Source: Curtobacterium sp. UCD-KPL2560
Lineage (GTDB): Bacteria; Actinomycetota; Actinomycetes; Actinomycetales; Microbacteriaceae
Assembly (NCBI RefSeq): GCF_001705035.1
Contig: NZ_MCIG01000005.1
Location: 1-64,000, forward strand
DNA length: 64,000 nucleotides
Reading direction: 5' to 3'
Under the pieces are notes generated by a model. It was given only the letters and a program-made list of their open reading frames with translations, ran no database searches and was not told the DNA's origin. Positions 44,541 through 55,396 of this stretch are shown one piece after another (within the stretch, counting starts at the first letter, position 1; each line of letters starts with the position of its first letter). A program made the position numbers and the translations under genes.

Positions 44541-44800
44541 GCCGACGGACGGAGACCGACCAGGCGGAACCGCCCCGCATCTCCTGACCTGCCAGGCCGA
44601 CGGACAGCAACCGTCCCGGCTGTGCCGTCCTACCTGCCACGCCGACGGACGGGAACCGACACGACCGAACCGCCCCGCGCCTCCCGAGCTGCCATGCCTG
44701 CGGACGGGAACCGTCGCGGCCGAGCCGCGCGGCGCCTCCCGAACCGACCCACGGACGGGCTGGACCCGACACGGCGGAACCCACCCGCGCCTCCCGGCCC
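44541..44800. repeat. Tandem 45-55 bp minisatellite (five units)
   Basis: Units start near 44541, 44596, 44641, 44696 and 44748. Each has a GCCGACGGACGGGAACCG-like head and, in four of five, a CCCGCGCCTCCCG-like core. The core is the same element found dispersed in other intergenic regions. The array fills the 656-bp gene-free gap between the LCP gene and map. Confidence 0.65.
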
Positions 44801-44816
44801 GAGCGACCGACGCTGC

Positions 44817-45647
44817 CTAGGCGATCGGGACGGGCGTCACGCCGAGCGCTGCGAGGCCTGAGGCGCCCCCGTCGGAGGCCGTCGTGACCCAGATGCCGTC
44901 CGCGTGCACGGCAACCGTGTGCTCCCAGTGCGCGGCGTCCGAGCCGTCGAGCGTCCGGATGGTCCAGTCGTCGTCGTCCGTCGAGCTGTCGATCGTGCCG
45001 GCGGTGACCATCGGCTCGATCGCGACCACGAGTCCGGGCCGGACCGCGGGCCCGGCGCCGCGGACGCGGTAGTTGAAGACGGGCGGATCCTCGTGCATCG
45101 AACGGCCGATCCCGTGCCCGGTGAAGTCCTCGACGATGCCCCAGGCGCCGGTCTCGTCGATCGCGTCCTCGATCACCGCGCCGACCTCGTTGAGGTTGCG
45201 GGCGTGCGCGAGTGCCGCGACGCCGTGCCACAGCGCACGCTCGGTGGTGTCGCACAGCGTCTGCCGCGCTGCGGTCAGCGGTGCGTCCCCACCCGGGAGC
45301 ACCGTCGTGAACGCGCTGTCGCCGTTCCACCCGTCGACCTCCGCGCCGGCGTCGACCGACACGATGTCGCCGGGCTGCAGGACACGGTCACCGGGGATGC
45401 CGTGCACGACCTCGTCGTTGACCGAGACGCACAGCGTGTGGCGGTAGCCCGGCACGAGCTGGAAGTTCGGGATGCCGCCGCCGTCACGGATGGTGCGTTC
45501 TGCGACCGCGTCGAGCTCGCCGGTGGTGACACCGGGTCGGATCGCCTGCCGCACCGCCGTGAGGGCCGCCTCGGTCAGCAGCCCGGGACGGACCATCGCC
45601 CGGAGTTCCTCGGGGCTCTTGTAGATCGACGGCTTGCGACGTCGCAC
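44817..45647 (-). CDS. map: Methionine aminopeptidase type I
   Basis: MetAP removes the initiator Met from nascent proteins. The 276-residue enzyme shows the five metal ligands in order: Asp and Asp in SVDAGAEVDGWNGDSA, His in FTGHGIGRSMHE, Glu in VAIEPMV and Glu in WEHTVAV. HGIPGDRVLQPGD and the absence of an N-terminal SH3-binding zinc finger mark the type Ia short form. It starts 8 bp after the adk stop with GTG and ends the secY-adk-map operon. Confidence 0.96.
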   Translation of the reverse strand: MRRRKPSIYKSPEELRAMVRPGLLTEAALTAVRQAIRPGVTTGELDAVAERTIRDGGGIPNFQLVPGYRHTLCVSVNDEVVHGIPGDRVLQPGDIVSVDAGAEVDGWNGDSAFTTVLPGGDAPLTAARQTLCDTTERALWHGVAALAHARNLNEVGAVIEDAIDETGAWGIVEDFTGHGIGRSMHEDPPVFNYRVRGAGPAVRPGLVVAIEPMVTAGTIDSSTDDDDWTIRTLDGSDAAHWEHTVAVHADGIWVTTASDGGASGLAALGVTPVPIA

Positions 45648-45655
45648 GAGCGGGC

Positions 45656-46246
45656 TCAGACGCTGGCGGTGAGGCCGCGCGAGACCAGGGCCGCCTGGAT
45701 GCGGTCGCCGACCTCGTCGATGGTGCCGAGGCCGTCGACCTCGACCACGAGTCCACGCTCGGCGTAGGACGCGACGATCGGTGCGGTCTCCTGCGTGTAG
45801 ACCTCCTGGCGACGACGGATGGTCTCCTCGTTGTCGTCGCTCCGACCCTGCTTGGCGGCACGGTCGAGCAGACGGCTGACGAGCGCGTCCTGGTCGGCCA
45901 CGAGCTGCACCACGGCGTCGATCCCGGCGCCCTGCTCGGCGAGCAGTGCGTCGAGGTAGGCCACCTGCCCGACGGTGCGGGGGTACCCGTCGAGCAGGAA
46001 CCCGTCGACCGCGTCGGCCTCGGCGAGACGGGACTTCACGAGCTCGTTCGTCAGTTCGTCGGGCACGTAGTCCCCGGCGTCCATGATCGCCTTCGCCTGG
46101 ACCCCGAGCGGGGTGCCCTCGGACACGTTCTTGCGGAAGATGTCACCGGTCGAGATCGCGGGGACCCCGAACGACTCGGCGATGCGGCCCGCCTGGGTGC
46201 CCTTCCCGGCTCCGGGAGGTCCGACGATGATGAGACGTGCGCTCAA
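45656..46246 (-). CDS. adk: Adenylate kinase
   Basis: This 196-residue kinase equilibrates AMP, ADP and ATP. P-loop [15 protein letters not shown] is at about residues 8-22, then [33 protein letters not shown] and [16 protein letters not shown]. It is a short form with a minimal lid, as in other actinobacteria. The start appears to be TTG, forming a TTGA overlap with the secY stop; no better in-frame ATG or GTG precedes it within the conserved region. Confidence 0.96.
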   Translation of the reverse strand: MSARLIIVGPPGAGKGTQAGRIAESFGVPAISTGDIFRKNVSEGTPLGVQAKAIMDAGDYVPDELTNELVKSRLAEADAVDGFLLDGYPRTVGQVAYLDALLAEQGAGIDAVVQLVADQDALVSRLLDRAAKQGRSDDNEETIRRRQEVYTQETAPIVASYAERGLVVEVDGLGTIDEVGDRIQAALVSRGLTASV

Positions 46247-47565
46247 CGGAGAAGCCCTTCGTAGTGACGTTGCTGCAGCTGCGAGTCGATCTGCTTCACG
46301 GTCTCGAGACCGACACCCACGATGATGAGGATGCTCGCGCCACCGAACGGGAAGTTCTGGTTCGCGCCGAACAGCGCCAGTGCTGCCAGCGGGATGAGCG
46401 CGATGAGACCGAGGTAGAGCGCACCGGGCAGCGTCACCCGGGTCAGGACGTAGTCGAGGTACTCCGCCGTCGGACGGCCGGCCCGGATGCCCGGGATGAA
46501 GCCGCCGTACTTCTTCATGTTGTCGGCGACCTCTTCGGGGTTGAAGGTGATCGCGACGTAGAAGTACGTGAAGCCGACGATGAGCAGGAAGTACAGGACC
46601 ATGTAGAACCAGTTGTCACCCGAGGTCAGGTTCGCCTGGATCCAGGTCACCCACGCGGCCGGCGCGGAGCCGTCCGAGGGCTGGTTGAACTGCGCGACCA
46701 GGGCCGGCAGGTACAGCAGCGACGAGGCGAAGATGACGGGCACGACGCCGGCCATGTTCACCTTGATCGGGATGTAGGTGTTGTTGCCCCCGTAGGTGCG
46801 ACGGCCGACCATGCGCTTGGCGTACTGCACGGGGATCCGCCGCTGCGACTGCTCGACGAAGACGACGGCCATCATGATGACCAGGCCGACCAGGATGACG
46901 AACAGGAAGAGCTCGAAGGACTGCGACTGCTCGATCGCCCAGAGCGCGGACGGGAACTGCGCTGCGATGGACGTGAAGATGAGCAGGGACATGCCGTTGC
47001 CGATGCCGCGCTCGGTGACGAGCTCGCCCATCCACATGATGAGGCCGGTGCCGGCGGTCAGCGTGACGACCATGAGCATGATCGCGTACCAGCTGTCGTT
47101 CGAGATGATCGACGAGCAGGAAGCCGAGGCGTTCGTGCCGAACAGGGCGCCGGAGCGGGCGACGGTGATCAGGGTGGTGGACTGCAGCACGCCCAGCGCG
47201 ATGGTGAGGTAGCGCGTGTACTGCGTCAGCTTCGCCTGACCGGACTGCCCCTCCTTGTAGAGGGCGTCGAAGTGCGGGATGACCACGCGCAGGAGCTGCA
47301 CGATGATCGACGACGTGATGTACGGCATGATGCCGAGCGCGAAGACCGAGAGCTTCAGCAGCGCGCCGCCGGAGAAGAGGTTGATCAGGTCGTAGAGGCC
47401 GCCGGAGGACGACGCGCTGGCGAGACAGCTCTGCACGGCGGCGTAGTCGACGAACGGTGCGGGGATGTACGACCCCAGACGGAACAGCGCGATGATCGCG
47501 AGGGTGAAGCCGATCTTCTTGCGAAGATCGGGGGTGCGCATGATGCGCGCGACCGCTCTGAACAC
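46243..47565 (-). CDS. secY: Protein translocase channel subunit SecY
   Basis: SecY of 440 residues forms the Sec pore with SecE and SecG. Ten transmembrane helices are visible, starting [31 protein letters not shown] and including the plug region, [27 protein letters not shown] and [22 protein letters not shown] at 47565 is the best start (VFRAVARIM). Between secY and rplO lies a strong hairpin, so secY-adk-map is probably its own transcription unit. Confidence 0.97.
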   Translation of the reverse strand: MFRAVARIMRTPDLRKKIGFTLAIIALFRLGSYIPAPFVDYAAVQSCLASASSSGGLYDLINLFSGGALLKLSVFALGIMPYITSSIIVQLLRVVIPHFDALYKEGQSGQAKLTQYTRYLTIALGVLQSTTLITVARSGALFGTNASASCSSIISNDSWYAIMLMVVTLTAGTGLIMWMGELVTERGIGNGMSLLIFTSIAAQFPSALWAIEQSQSFELFLFVILVGLVIMMAVVFVEQSQRRIPVQYAKRMVGRRTYGGNNTYIPIKVNMAGVVPVIFASSLLYLPALVAQFNQPSDGSAPAAWVTWIQANLTSGDNWFYMVLYFLLIVGFTYFYVAITFNPEEVADNMKKYGGFIPGIRAGRPTAEYLDYVLTRVTLPGALYLGLIALIPLAALALFGANQNFPFGGASILIIVGVGLETVKQIDSQLQQRHYEGLLR

Positions 47566-47652
47566 GAGGACTCCGAACTGCTGGGACCGGCGACCTGGTC
47601 GAGGTCGGCACGGTGTCGATCGGCAGGGCCGACCCGGCCGACGGACGGCCAC

Positions 47653-47658
47653 TGTCAA
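47653..47658 (-). promoter_or_regulatory. -35-like box (TTGACA) upstream of secY
   Basis: TTGACA on the minus strand lies just beyond the rplO terminator and could belong to a secY promoter. I do not find a convincing -10 at 17-bp spacing. Confidence 0.3.
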
Positions 47659-47669
47659 GGAAACCGTAA

Positions 47670-47701
47670 CGGCGGCCCGTGCGCAAACGCACGGGCCGCC
47701 G
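47670..47701 (-). terminator. Terminator between rplO and secY
   Basis: A 14-bp perfect stem (47670-47683 with 47688-47701) with loop CAAA lies 8 bp beyond the rplO stop and is followed on the minus strand by GTTACGGTTT. It likely ends the spc block. Confidence 0.75.
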
Positions 47702-47708
47702 ACGGGGA

Positions 47709-48173
47709 TTACTGGGAGACGGAGCCGCCAGCAGCTGCGATCTTCTCGGCGGCGGACGCCGAGACCTTGTCGACCGCGACCGTGAGCTTCACGCTGATGT
47801 CACCCTGACCGAGAACCTTGACCTTCTCGTTCTTGCGGACGGCGCCCTTGGCCACCAGGTCCGCGACGGTGACGTCGCCACCGTTCGGGTAGAGCTCCGC
47901 GAGCTTGTCCAGGTTCACGACCTGGTACTCGACGCGGAACGGGTTCTTGAACCCGCGGAGCTTCGGGGTGCGCATGTGCAGCGGCATCTGCCCACCCTCG
48001 AAGCCGACCTTGACCTGGTAACGAGCCTTCTGGCCCTTGGTACCACGGCCGGCGGTCTTGCCCTTCGAGCCCTCACCGCGACCCACGCGGGTGCGGTCCT
48101 TCTTGGCGCCCGCGGCGGGGCGGAGGTGGTGCAGCTTCAGCACCTGCACGCGCTCGTTCTTCTCGTCGCTCAT
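47709..48173 (-). CDS. rplO: 50S ribosomal protein uL15
   Basis: uL15 of 154 residues is a late-assembly 23S rRNA-binding protein. Blocks [55 protein letters not shown] and [24 protein letters not shown] identify it. Its ATG overlaps the rpmD stop by 4 bp. The spc operon normally continues into secY, but a hairpin follows here. Confidence 0.98.
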   Translation of the reverse strand: MSDEKNERVQVLKLHHLRPAAGAKKDRTRVGRGEGSKGKTAGRGTKGQKARYQVKVGFEGGQMPLHMRTPKLRGFKNPFRVEYQVVNLDKLAELYPNGGDVTVADLVAKGAVRKNEKVKVLGQGDISVKLTVAVDKVSASAAEKIAAAGGSVSQ

Positions 48174-48355
48174 GCGTCGACCTCCTCGACCTTCACGAGG
48201 TGCGCGACCGTCGCGACGTACCCGCGGTTCTGGGCGTTGTCCTCACGCAGGACCGTACGGCCGATGCGCTTGAGACCCAGGCTGCGGAGCGTGTCGCGCT
48301 GGTACTGCTTCTCGCTGATAACGGACTTCGTCTGCGTGATCTTCAGCATCGCCAT
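48170..48355 (-). CDS. rpmD: 50S ribosomal protein uL30
   Basis: uL30 of 61 residues ([19 protein letters not shown] start, [21 protein letters not shown] core) is standard length. ATG at 48355 overlaps the last base of the rpsE stop, so a longer upstream frame is rejected. It sits between rpsE and rplO as in all spc operons. Confidence 0.97.
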   Translation of the reverse strand: MAMLKITQTKSVISEKQYQRDTLRSLGLKRIGRTVLREDNAQNRGYVATVAHLVKVEEVDA

Positions 48356-49176
48356 CACGCACCTGCCTTCTCGGTCGCGGCACGCAGGGCTGCGGCCTCG
48401 GCGCGGAGCAGGCGGGCCGGGACGACCCGGTCGACGTCGAGGCCACGACGGCTGGCGACGGCGCGGGGCTCCTCGAGCTGCTGCAGCGCCTCGACGGTCG
48501 CGTGCACGATGTTGATGGTGTTCGACGAGCCGAGCGACTTGCTCAGGACGTCGTGGATGCCGGCGCACTCGAGCACGGCGCGGACCGGACCACCGGCGAT
48601 GACACCGGTACCGGCAGCAGCCGGACGCAGCAGGACGACACCGGCAGCGGCCTCACCCTGGACGGGGTGCGGGATCGTGTTGCCGACGCGCGGGACGCGG
48701 AAGAAGTTCTTCTTCGCCTCCTCGACGCCCTTGGAGATCGCGGTGGGGACTTCCTTCGCCTTGCCGTAACCGACACCGACGAGGCCGTTGCCGTCACCGA
48801 CGACGACGAGCGCCGTGAAGCTGAAGCGACGACCACCCTTGACGACCTTCGAGACGCGGTTGATGGTCACCACGCGCTCGAGGAACTGGCTGTCGCCACC
48901 GCGGTTGTTGCGGTCACGACCCTGCTGACGGTCACGGCCACCGCCACGACGGCCGCGCTGGTCGGCGTTGTCGCGGTTGTTGGACGCGGAGCCCGCAGCG
49001 GTCTCGACGGGGCGCTCGGCGACCGCAGGAGCGTCCGCCTCCTTGCCGGTCGTCGCCTTCGCAGCGGTCTCGGTCGCAGCAGCGGTGTCGGTCTCGACAG
49101 CGGTCTCGGTCTCGACAGCGGCCTCGGCCGGCGTCTCGGTCTCGGCCGCTTCGTTGTTGTTCGCGATGTCGCTCAC
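48355..49176 (-). CDS. rpsE: 30S ribosomal protein uS5 with long acidic/RG-rich N-terminal extension
   Basis: uS5 of 273 residues has a core from about residue 96 ([49 protein letters not shown]) that is canonical and works in decoding fidelity. The first 95 residues are unusual: about 60 of Ala, Glu and Thr, then an Arg/Gly/Asp/Asn-rich stretch ([20 protein letters not shown]). E. coli uS5 is about 167 residues. GTG at 49176 overlaps the rplR stop (GTGA), which supports the long form. Confidence 0.96.
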   Translation of the reverse strand: MSDIANNNEAAETETPAEAAVETETAVETDTAAATETAAKATTGKEADAPAVAERPVETAAGSASNNRDNADQRGRRGGGRDRQQGRDRNNRGGDSQFLERVVTINRVSKVVKGGRRFSFTALVVVGDGNGLVGVGYGKAKEVPTAISKGVEEAKKNFFRVPRVGNTIPHPVQGEAAAGVVLLRPAAAGTGVIAGGPVRAVLECAGIHDVLSKSLGSSNTINIVHATVEALQQLEEPRAVASRRGLDVDRVVPARLLRAEAAALRAATEKAGA

Positions 49177-49544
49177 AGGTTCAGCCCTCCTTCACGGGCA
49201 CCATCGGCGATCGCGGCGACGCGACCGGCGTACTTGCTACCACCGCGGTCGAAGACCACGGCCTCGACGCCGGCAGCCTTCGCACGCTCGGCGAGGAGCT
49301 CGCCGACGCGACGGGCCTTGGCCGTCTTGTCGCCGTCGAACGACCGGAGGTCGGCCTCCATCGTCGACGCGCTGGCCAGGGTGTGACCCTGGGCGTCGTC
49401 GATGACCTGGACGAACACGTGGCGCGACGACCGGAAGACAGCGAGGCGCGGACGCGACTCGGTGCCGGTGATCTTCTTGCGGAGACGGTTGTGACGGCGC
49501 GCCTTGGCGGCCGACTTGCTCTTTCCTCGGATACCGAGAGCCAT
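49173..49544 (-). CDS. rplR: 50S ribosomal protein uL18
   Basis: uL18 of 123 residues binds 5S rRNA with uL5 and bL25. Blocks [34 protein letters not shown] and [27 protein letters not shown] identify it. ATG at 49544 is chosen; a GTG two codons earlier is possible. Its stop overlaps the rpsE start. Confidence 0.97.
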   Translation of the reverse strand: MALGIRGKSKSAAKARRHNRLRKKITGTESRPRLAVFRSSRHVFVQVIDDAQGHTLASASTMEADLRSFDGDKTAKARRVGELLAERAKAAGVEAVVFDRGGSKYAGRVAAIADGAREGGLNL

Positions 49545-49546
49545 GA

Positions 49547-50083
49547 TCACTTACCTGACTTTCCGGCCTTGCGGCGCACGATCTCGCCGGCGTAGCGGAC
49601 ACCCTTGCCCTTGTAGGGCTCGGGCTTGCGCAGCTTGCGGATGTTGGCAGCCACCTCGCCGACGGCCTGCTTGTCGATGCCCGAGACGGTGAGCTTGTTG
49701 TTGCCCTCGACGGCGAAGCTGATGCCCGCCGGCGGCTCGACCGTGATCGGGTGGGAGTAGCCGAGCGCGAACTCGACGTTGCTGCCCTTGGCCTGCACGC
49801 GGTAACCGGTGCCGACGACCTCGAGGCCCTTGGAGTAGCCCTGGGTCACGCCGACGATGTTGTTCGCGATCAGGGTGCGGATGAGGCCGTGCAGGGCACG
49901 GGACTCACGCTCGTCGTCCGGGCGGGTGACGAGGACCTGGTTCTCCTCGACCTTGGCCTGGATGGGCTCGGCGACGACGAGCGCGAGCTCGCCCTTCGGG
50001 CCCTTGACCGCCACGGTCTGACCGTCAACGGAGACGGAGACCCCGGCGGGGATGTCGATGGGAAGACGTCCGATACGAGACAT
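49547..50083 (-). CDS. rplF: 50S ribosomal protein uL6
   Basis: uL6 of 178 residues lies near the sarcin-ricin loop. It begins [19 protein letters not shown] and contains [23 protein letters not shown] and [26 protein letters not shown]. Length is standard. It starts 6 bp after the rpsH stop and ends 2 bp before rplR. Confidence 0.98.
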   Translation of the reverse strand: MSRIGRLPIDIPAGVSVSVDGQTVAVKGPKGELALVVAEPIQAKVEENQVLVTRPDDERESRALHGLIRTLIANNIVGVTQGYSKGLEVVGTGYRVQAKGSNVEFALGYSHPITVEPPAGISFAVEGNNKLTVSGIDKQAVGEVAANIRKLRKPEPYKGKGVRYAGEIVRRKAGKSGK

Positions 50084-50089
50084 TGTCGA

Positions 50090-50488
50090 TCACCACACGT
50101 AGGCGAGGACTTCCCCACCCACGCCCTTCTGCTCGGCTTCACGGTCGGTGAGCAGTCCCGAGGAGGTCGAGAGGATCGCCACGCCGAGGCCACCGAGGAC
50201 CTGGGGGAGCTCCGTCGACTTCGCGTAGACCCGGAGACCGGGCTTCGAGACGCGCTTGATGCCGGCGATCGAACGCTCGCGCTCGGGGCCGTACTTCAGG
50301 TCGATCGTGAGGGTCTGCCCGACGCGGGCGTCCTCGATCTTCCACTCGCTGATGTAACCCTCGCGCTTGAGGATCTCGGCGATGTTCTTCTTCAGCTTGG
50401 AGCTGGGAAGCGAGACGGCGTCGTGGTGCGCCGAGTTCGCGTTCCGCAATCTGGTCAGCATGTCTGCGACCGGATCGGTCATCGTCAT
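50090..50488 (-). CDS. rpsH: 30S ribosomal protein uS8
   Basis: uS8 of 132 residues binds central-domain 16S rRNA and in many bacteria represses the spc operon. It starts [23 protein letters not shown] and ends [31 protein letters not shown] at 50488 gives the standard length. The gene upstream should be rpsN, but the 154-bp gap to rplE holds hairpins instead. Confidence 0.97.
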   Translation of the reverse strand: MTMTDPVADMLTRLRNANSAHHDAVSLPSSKLKKNIAEILKREGYISEWKIEDARVGQTLTIDLKYGPERERSIAGIKRVSKPGLRVYAKSTELPQVLGGLGVAILSTSSGLLTDREAEQKGVGGEVLAYVW

Positions 50489-50555
50489 GATGGTCGTCCA
50501 TTCTTCGCCTGGTTTCGACACCCGTTCCACGAATGCCGACCTGAGCGATCGGGGT

Positions 50556-50580
50556 GATCCCGGAGCGGTTCCCCGGGATC
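50556..50580 (-). terminator. Second hairpin between rplE and rpsH
   Basis: GATCCCGG (50556-50563) pairs with 50573-50580 around a 9-nt loop. It may be a regulatory or attenuating structure rather than a terminator. Confidence 0.4.
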
Positions 50581-50592
50581 GGTGTGTTCAAG

Positions 50593-50630
50593 GGTGCGGG
50601 CCGGAGGACGTGAATCCTCCGGCCCGCACC
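50593..50630 (-). terminator. Hairpin after rplE in place of rpsN
   Basis: A 16-bp perfect stem (50593-50608 GGTGCGGGCCGGAGGA with 50615-50630) with loop CGTGAA starts 12 bp beyond the rplE stop. It lies inside what is usually an uninterrupted spc operon. Confidence 0.7.
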
Positions 50631-50642
50631 GCCCGAAGTAGC

Positions 50643-51233
50643 TTAGACCGTCTGGTCGGCCGAACGGAACGGGAACCCGAGCTGGCGGAGCAGCGCGCGT
50701 CCCTCGTCGTCCGTCTTCGCGGTGGTCACGACGGTGATGTCGAAGCCACGCACGCGGTCGATGCGGTCCTGGTCGATCTCGTGGAACATCGACTGCTCCG
50801 TGAGACCGAACGTGTAGTTGCCGTTGCCGTCGAACTGCTTGTCGCTGAGACCGCGGAAGTCGCGGATGCGGGGCAGTGCGAGGGTGACGAGCCGGTCGAC
50901 GAACTCCCACGCGCGGTCACCACGGAGGGTGACGTGCGCGCCGATGGCCTGACCCTCGCGCAGCTTGAACTGCGCGATGGACTTGCGGGCCTTCGTCACG
51001 ATCGGCTTCTGACCCGTGATCGCCGTGAGGTCCTTGACGGCCCCGTCGATGATCTTCGAGTCGCGAGCGGCCTCGCCGACGCCGGTGTTCACGACGACCT
51101 TGACCAGGCCAGGGACCTGCATGACGTTCGCGTATCCGAACTGCTCGGTGAGGGCAGCCTTGATCTCGTTCTTGTACTTCTGCTTGAGGCGCGGTTCGAC
51201 CTTGGTCGCCGGCGCTGCAGTCGTGTCGGTCAT
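50643..51233 (-). CDS. rplE: 50S ribosomal protein uL5
   Basis: uL5 of 196 residues binds 5S rRNA and contacts P-site tRNA. Blocks [68 protein letters not shown] and [26 protein letters not shown] identify it. A short Thr/Ala N-terminal extension is present. It overlaps rplX by 1 bp. Confidence 0.98.
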   Translation of the reverse strand: MTDTTAAPATKVEPRLKQKYKNEIKAALTEQFGYANVMQVPGLVKVVVNTGVGEAARDSKIIDGAVKDLTAITGQKPIVTKARKSIAQFKLREGQAIGAHVTLRGDRAWEFVDRLVTLALPRIRDFRGLSDKQFDGNGNYTFGLTEQSMFHEIDQDRIDRVRGFDITVVTTAKTDDEGRALLRQLGFPFRSADQTV

Positions 51234-51592
51234 CAGAGCTTCTCACCCGACTTCTTGGCGTAGCGGACGCGGACGGTCTTCTTGACGCCGTCCTTCTCCA
51301 CCTCTTCGATGCGGAAACCGACGCGGGTCGGCTTCTTGGTCTTCGGGTCGACGATCGCGACGTTCGAGACGTGGATCGGAGCCTCGTGCTGCTCGATGCC
51401 ACCGGTCTTCGAACCGCGCTGCGTCTGGCCGACGCGGACGTGCTTCGTGACGAAGTTCACGCCCTCGACGACGACCCGGTTCTTGTCCTTGAGGACCTCG
51501 AGGACCTTGCCCTGCTTGCCCCGGTCACCGCCGCGCTCCTGCTTGGCGCCCGTGATGACCTGGACGAGGTCGCCCTTCTTGATGTTCGCCAT
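51233..51592 (-). CDS. rplX: 50S ribosomal protein uL24
   Basis: uL24 of 119 residues has a KOW fold ([31 protein letters not shown]) and starts large-subunit assembly. The [20 protein letters not shown] block is present. The C-terminal [16 protein letters not shown] is typical of actinobacteria. It starts 3 bp after the rplN stop. Confidence 0.98.
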   Translation of the reverse strand: MANIKKGDLVQVITGAKQERGGDRGKQGKVLEVLKDKNRVVVEGVNFVTKHVRVGQTQRGSKTGGIEQHEAPIHVSNVAIVDPKTKKPTRVGFRIEEVEKDGVKKTVRVRYAKKSGEKL

Positions 51593-51595
51593 GGC

Positions 51596-51964
51596 TTACA
51601 GCACCTCCGGCGCGAGCGAGATGATCTTCATGAACTTCTTGTCACGGAGCTCGCGACCGACCGGACCGAAGATGCGCGTTCCGCGCGGGTCGCCGTCGGC
51701 CTTGAGGATCACTGCCGCGTTCTCGTCGAACTTGATGTAGGAGCCGTCCTGACGACGGGTCTCCTTCTTGGTGCGAACGATGACCGCCTTGACGACGTCA
51801 CCCTTCTTCACGTTGCCGCCGGGGATGGCGTCCTTCACCGTGGCGACGATGACGTCACCGAGGCCGGCGTAGCGACGACCCGAGCCACCGAGCACGCGGA
51901 TGGTCAAGATCTCCTTGGCACCCGTGTTGTCGGCGACCTTCAGGCGGGATTCCTGCTGAATCAC
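51596..51964 (-). CDS. rplN: 50S ribosomal protein uL14
   Basis: uL14 of 122 residues is an interface protein and the docking site of silencing factor RsfS. It begins [20 protein letters not shown] and ends [20 protein letters not shown], invariant blocks. It is standard in every respect and the first gene of the spc block after rpsQ. Confidence 0.99.
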   Translation of the reverse strand: MIQQESRLKVADNTGAKEILTIRVLGGSGRRYAGLGDVIVATVKDAIPGGNVKKGDVVKAVIVRTKKETRRQDGSYIKFDENAAVILKADGDPRGTRIFGPVGRELRDKKFMKIISLAPEVL

Positions 51965-51995
51965 TGCTGTCTCCTATTCCGAAGCAGGCCGGGGC

Positions 51996-52280
51996 CTACT
52001 TGGCCTTCTCGAGGATCTCGACCAGGCGCCAGCGCTTCGAGGCGCTGAGGGGACGGGTCTCGCTGATCACGACGAGGTCGCCGACACCGGCGGTGCCGAG
52101 CTCGTCGTGGGCCTTCACCTTGGACGTGCGGCGGATGATCTTGCCGTAGAGCGCGTGCTTCACGCGGTCCTCGACCTCGACCACGATGGTCTTGTCCATC
52201 TTGTCGCTCGTCACGTAGCCGCGACGCGTCTTGCGGTAGCCGCGGGTGGAGGCGGCGGAGTTGAGCTCTTCGTTCGCCAT
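51996..52280 (-). CDS. rpsQ: 30S ribosomal protein uS17
   Basis: uS17 of 94 residues is an OB-fold protein binding the 5' domain of 16S r[38 protein letters not shown] and [24 protein letters not shown] identify it. Its ATG shares one base with the rpmC stop (TGATG). Confidence 0.98.
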   Translation of the reverse strand: MANEELNSAASTRGYRKTRRGYVTSDKMDKTIVVEVEDRVKHALYGKIIRRTSKVKAHDELGTAGVGDLVVISETRPLSASKRWRLVEILEKAK

Positions 52281-52600
52281 CAGTTCTCCTCGGCGGTAGC
52301 GGCCTCGGTCGACTCGGCGGGCTTGTCAGCCTTCTTCGTCGTCTTCTTGGCCTTGGTGGCGGTCTCGACGGGCGCGGGAGTGGCACGGATGCCGAGCTCG
52401 CGCTCGCGGAGGACGGTGTAGATGCGTGCGATGTCGCGCTTGACGGCACGGAGACGACCGTGGCTCTCCAGCTGGCCGGTGGCCGACTGGAAGCGGAGGT
52501 TGAAGAGTTCCTCCTTGGCCTTCTTCAGCTCGTCAGCGAGACGCTCGTTCTCGAACGTGTCGAGCTCCGTCGGACGGAGCTCCTTGGAACCGATCGCCAT
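52280..52600 (-). CDS. rpmC: 50S ribosomal protein uL29 with Lys/Ala/Thr-rich tail
   Basis: uL29 of 106 residues has a core (about 1-72: [47 protein letters not shown]) at the peptide exit tunnel, a docking region for trigger factor. A 34-residue tail rich in Lys, Thr, Ala and Glu follows, longer than the usual 60-80-residue protein. It overlaps rplP by one base. Confidence 0.96.
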   Translation of the reverse strand: MAIGSKELRPTELDTFENERLADELKKAKEELFNLRFQSATGQLESHGRLRAVKRDIARIYTVLRERELGIRATPAPVETATKAKKTTKKADKPAESTEAATAEEN

Positions 52601-53019
52601 TATGCGTCGCCCTCCTCGCGCTTGATGATGCGTGCCTTGAGGGGCAGCTTGTGGATTGCACGGGTCAGCGCCTCACGGGCGATGTCCTCGCTGACGCCGG
52701 AGAGCTCGAAGAGCACACGACCCGGCTTGACGTTGGCGACCCACCACTCGGGCGAGCCCTTACCGGAACCCATGCGGGTCTCAGCCGGCTTCTTGGTGAG
52801 CGGGCGGTCCGGGTAGATGTTGATCCAGACCTTGCCGCCACGCTTGATGTGACGCGTCATGGCGATACGAGCGGACTCGATCTGACGGTTGGTCACGTAG
52901 GCGGGGGTCAGCGCCTGGATGCCGTAGTCACCGAACGACACCTTGGTGCCACCGGTCGCCTGGCCCGAGCGCTTCGGGTGGTGCTGCTTGCGGTGCTTGA
53001 CTCGACGGGGGATAAGCAT
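52600..53019 (-). CDS. rplP: 50S ribosomal protein uL16
   Basis: uL16 of 139 residues lies close to the peptidyl transferase centre and A-site tRNA. It starts [19 protein letters not shown] and shows [54 protein letters not shown]. The [17 protein letters not shown] loop, target of evernimicin-type resistance changes, is wild type. It starts 2 bp after rpsC. Confidence 0.98.
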   Translation of the reverse strand: MLIPRRVKHRKQHHPKRSGQATGGTKVSFGDYGIQALTPAYVTNRQIESARIAMTRHIKRGGKVWINIYPDRPLTKKPAETRMGSGKGSPEWWVANVKPGRVLFELSGVSEDIAREALTRAIHKLPLKARIIKREEGDA

Positions 53020-53021
53020 GG

Positions 53022-53828
53022 TTACGCCTCAACTCCTGCGCCGGCCGGCGCGTCCTGCGGGGCCTGCTGCTGGCGGCCGCCGCGGTCGCCGCCACGGCGG
53101 TCCCCACGGTCGCTGCGCTCGCCACGCGGGCCGCCACGACGCTCGGGGCGCGACGAACGCTGGTTCGCCTGCTCGCGAGCGAGCTCCTTGTTCGTGATGT
53201 CGCCCTTGTAGATCCAGACCTTCACGCCGATGCGGCCGAACGTGGTCCGGGCCTCGTAGAAGCCGTAGTCGATGTTCGCGCGGAGCGTGTGCAGGGGCAC
53301 ACGGCCCTCGCGGTAGAACTCCGAGCGCGACATCTCGGCGCCGCCGAGACGACCGGACACCTGGATGCGGACACCCTTGGCGCCGGCGCGCTGTGCACCC
53401 TGCAGACCCTTGCGCATGGCGCGACGGAACGCGACACGAGCGGAGAGCTGCTCGGCGATGCCCTGCGCGACGAGCTGGGCCTCGGTCTCGGGGTTCTTCA
53501 CCTCGAGGATGTTGAGCTGGATCTGCTTCTTGGTGAGCTTCTCGAGCTCGCCACGGACGCGCTCCGCCTCGGCGCCACGGCGACCGATGACGATGCCGGG
53601 ACGCGCGGTGTGGATGTCCACGCGGACGCGGTCACGGGTGCGCTCGAGCTCGATGCGGGCGACGCCTGCGCGGTCGAGGGTCTTCTTCAGGTACTCGCGC
53701 ACCTTGATGTCCTCGGCCACGTAGTCGGCGTAGCGCTGGCCGGCCTTCGTGCTGTCGGTGAACCAGTGCGAGACGTGGTCCGTCGTGATCCCGAGACGGA
53801 AGCCGTACGGGTTGACCTTCTGGCCCAT
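53022..53828 (-). CDS. rpsC: 30S ribosomal protein uS3
   Basis: uS3 of 268 residues forms the mRNA entry channel and helicase centre. [23 protein letters not shown] starts it; the KH domain ([22 protein letters not shown]) and the C-terminal fold ([35 protein letters not shown]) are standard. The last 50 residues are an Arg/Gly/Asp-rich disordered tail ([17 protein letters not shown]), common in actinobacteria. It overlaps rplV by one base. Confidence 0.98.
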   Translation of the reverse strand: MGQKVNPYGFRLGITTDHVSHWFTDSTKAGQRYADYVAEDIKVREYLKKTLDRAGVARIELERTRDRVRVDIHTARPGIVIGRRGAEAERVRGELEKLTKKQIQLNILEVKNPETEAQLVAQGIAEQLSARVAFRRAMRKGLQGAQRAGAKGVRIQVSGRLGGAEMSRSEFYREGRVPLHTLRANIDYGFYEARTTFGRIGVKVWIYKGDITNKELAREQANQRSSRPERRGGPRGERSDRGDRRGGDRGGRQQQAPQDAPAGAGVEA

Positions 53829-54220
53829 TAGTTGCTCGCCTTCTTGCTCGTCGCGGCAGCCTCGACCTCGTCCGGCGTCGCGAGGACGACCGTGATGTGG
53901 CTGGTGCGCTTGTTGATGCGGAAGGCGCGGCCCTGGGCGCGCGGCTGGAACCGCTTCAGGGTCGTGCCCTCGTCGACGAAGACGCGGCTCACGTAGAGGT
54001 CGCGCTCGTCGAGGAAGCTGTTCGTCGAGTCAGCCTTGACCCGTGCGTTGGCGATCGCCGAGGCGACCAGCTTGTACACGGGCTCCGAAGCGCCCTGGGG
54101 GGCGAACTTCAGGATGGCGAGCGCCTCGTGGGCCTGCTTGCCGCGGATCAGCTCGATGACGCGACGGGCCTTCTGAGGCGTGACGCGGATGTGTCGCACA
54201 CGTGCGATCGACTCCACCAT
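53828..54220 (-). CDS. rplV: 50S ribosomal protein uL22
   Basis: uL22 of 130 residues lines the peptide exit tunnel where macrolide resistance can arise. It starts [21 protein letters not shown] and has the tunnel loop [23 protein letters not shown] unaltered. A short Ala/Ser/Lys tail follows. It lies between rpsS and rpsC. Confidence 0.98.
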   Translation of the reverse strand: MVESIARVRHIRVTPQKARRVIELIRGKQAHEALAILKFAPQGASEPVYKLVASAIANARVKADSTNSFLDERDLYVSRVFVDEGTTLKRFQPRAQGRAFRINKRTSHITVVLATPDEVEAAATSKKASN

Positions 54221-54245
54221 TTCGTTCCTCCTCTGCGTCGCCGCC

Positions 54246-54527
54246 TCAGCGGCGACGGCCCTTCTTGTCGTCCTTCACGTGACCACGGAAGGTGCGGGTC
54301 GGCGCGAACTCGCCGAGCTTGTGACCGACCATCGACTCGGTGACGAACACCGGGATGTGCTTCCGACCGTCGTGCACGGCGATCGTGTGACCGAGCATGT
54401 TCGGCACGATCATCGAGCGACGCGACCAGGTGCGGATCACGTTCTTGGTGTTGGCCTCGTTCTGCGTGACGACCTTGCGGAGCAGGTGCTCGTCGACGAA
54501 GGGGCCCTTCTTCAGACTGCGTGGCAT
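54246..54527 (-). CDS. rpsS: 30S ribosomal protein uS19
   Basis: uS19 of 93 residues forms a head complex with uS13. [19 protein letters not shown] and [47 protein letters not shown] are invariant family blocks. It starts 11 bp after rplB. Nothing odd. Confidence 0.99.
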   Translation of the reverse strand: MPRSLKKGPFVDEHLLRKVVTQNEANTKNVIRTWSRRSMIVPNMLGHTIAVHDGRKHIPVFVTESMVGHKLGEFAPTRTFRGHVKDDKKGRRR

Positions 54528-54538
54528 CTTCTGAACTC

Positions 54539-55378
<840 letters not shown>

Positions 55379-55396
55379 GATTTATCCCTCTGGTCC

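Noticed and set aside
44541-44800. CRISPR array
   Set aside because: Units of 45-55 bp diverge internally and have no constant repeat/unique spacer structure; no cas genes nearby.
50489-50642. rpsN (uS14) in the rplE-rpsH gap
   Set aside because: The gap is 154 bp, shorter than any uS14 gene, and no frame shows the zinc-ribbon or KKS motif.
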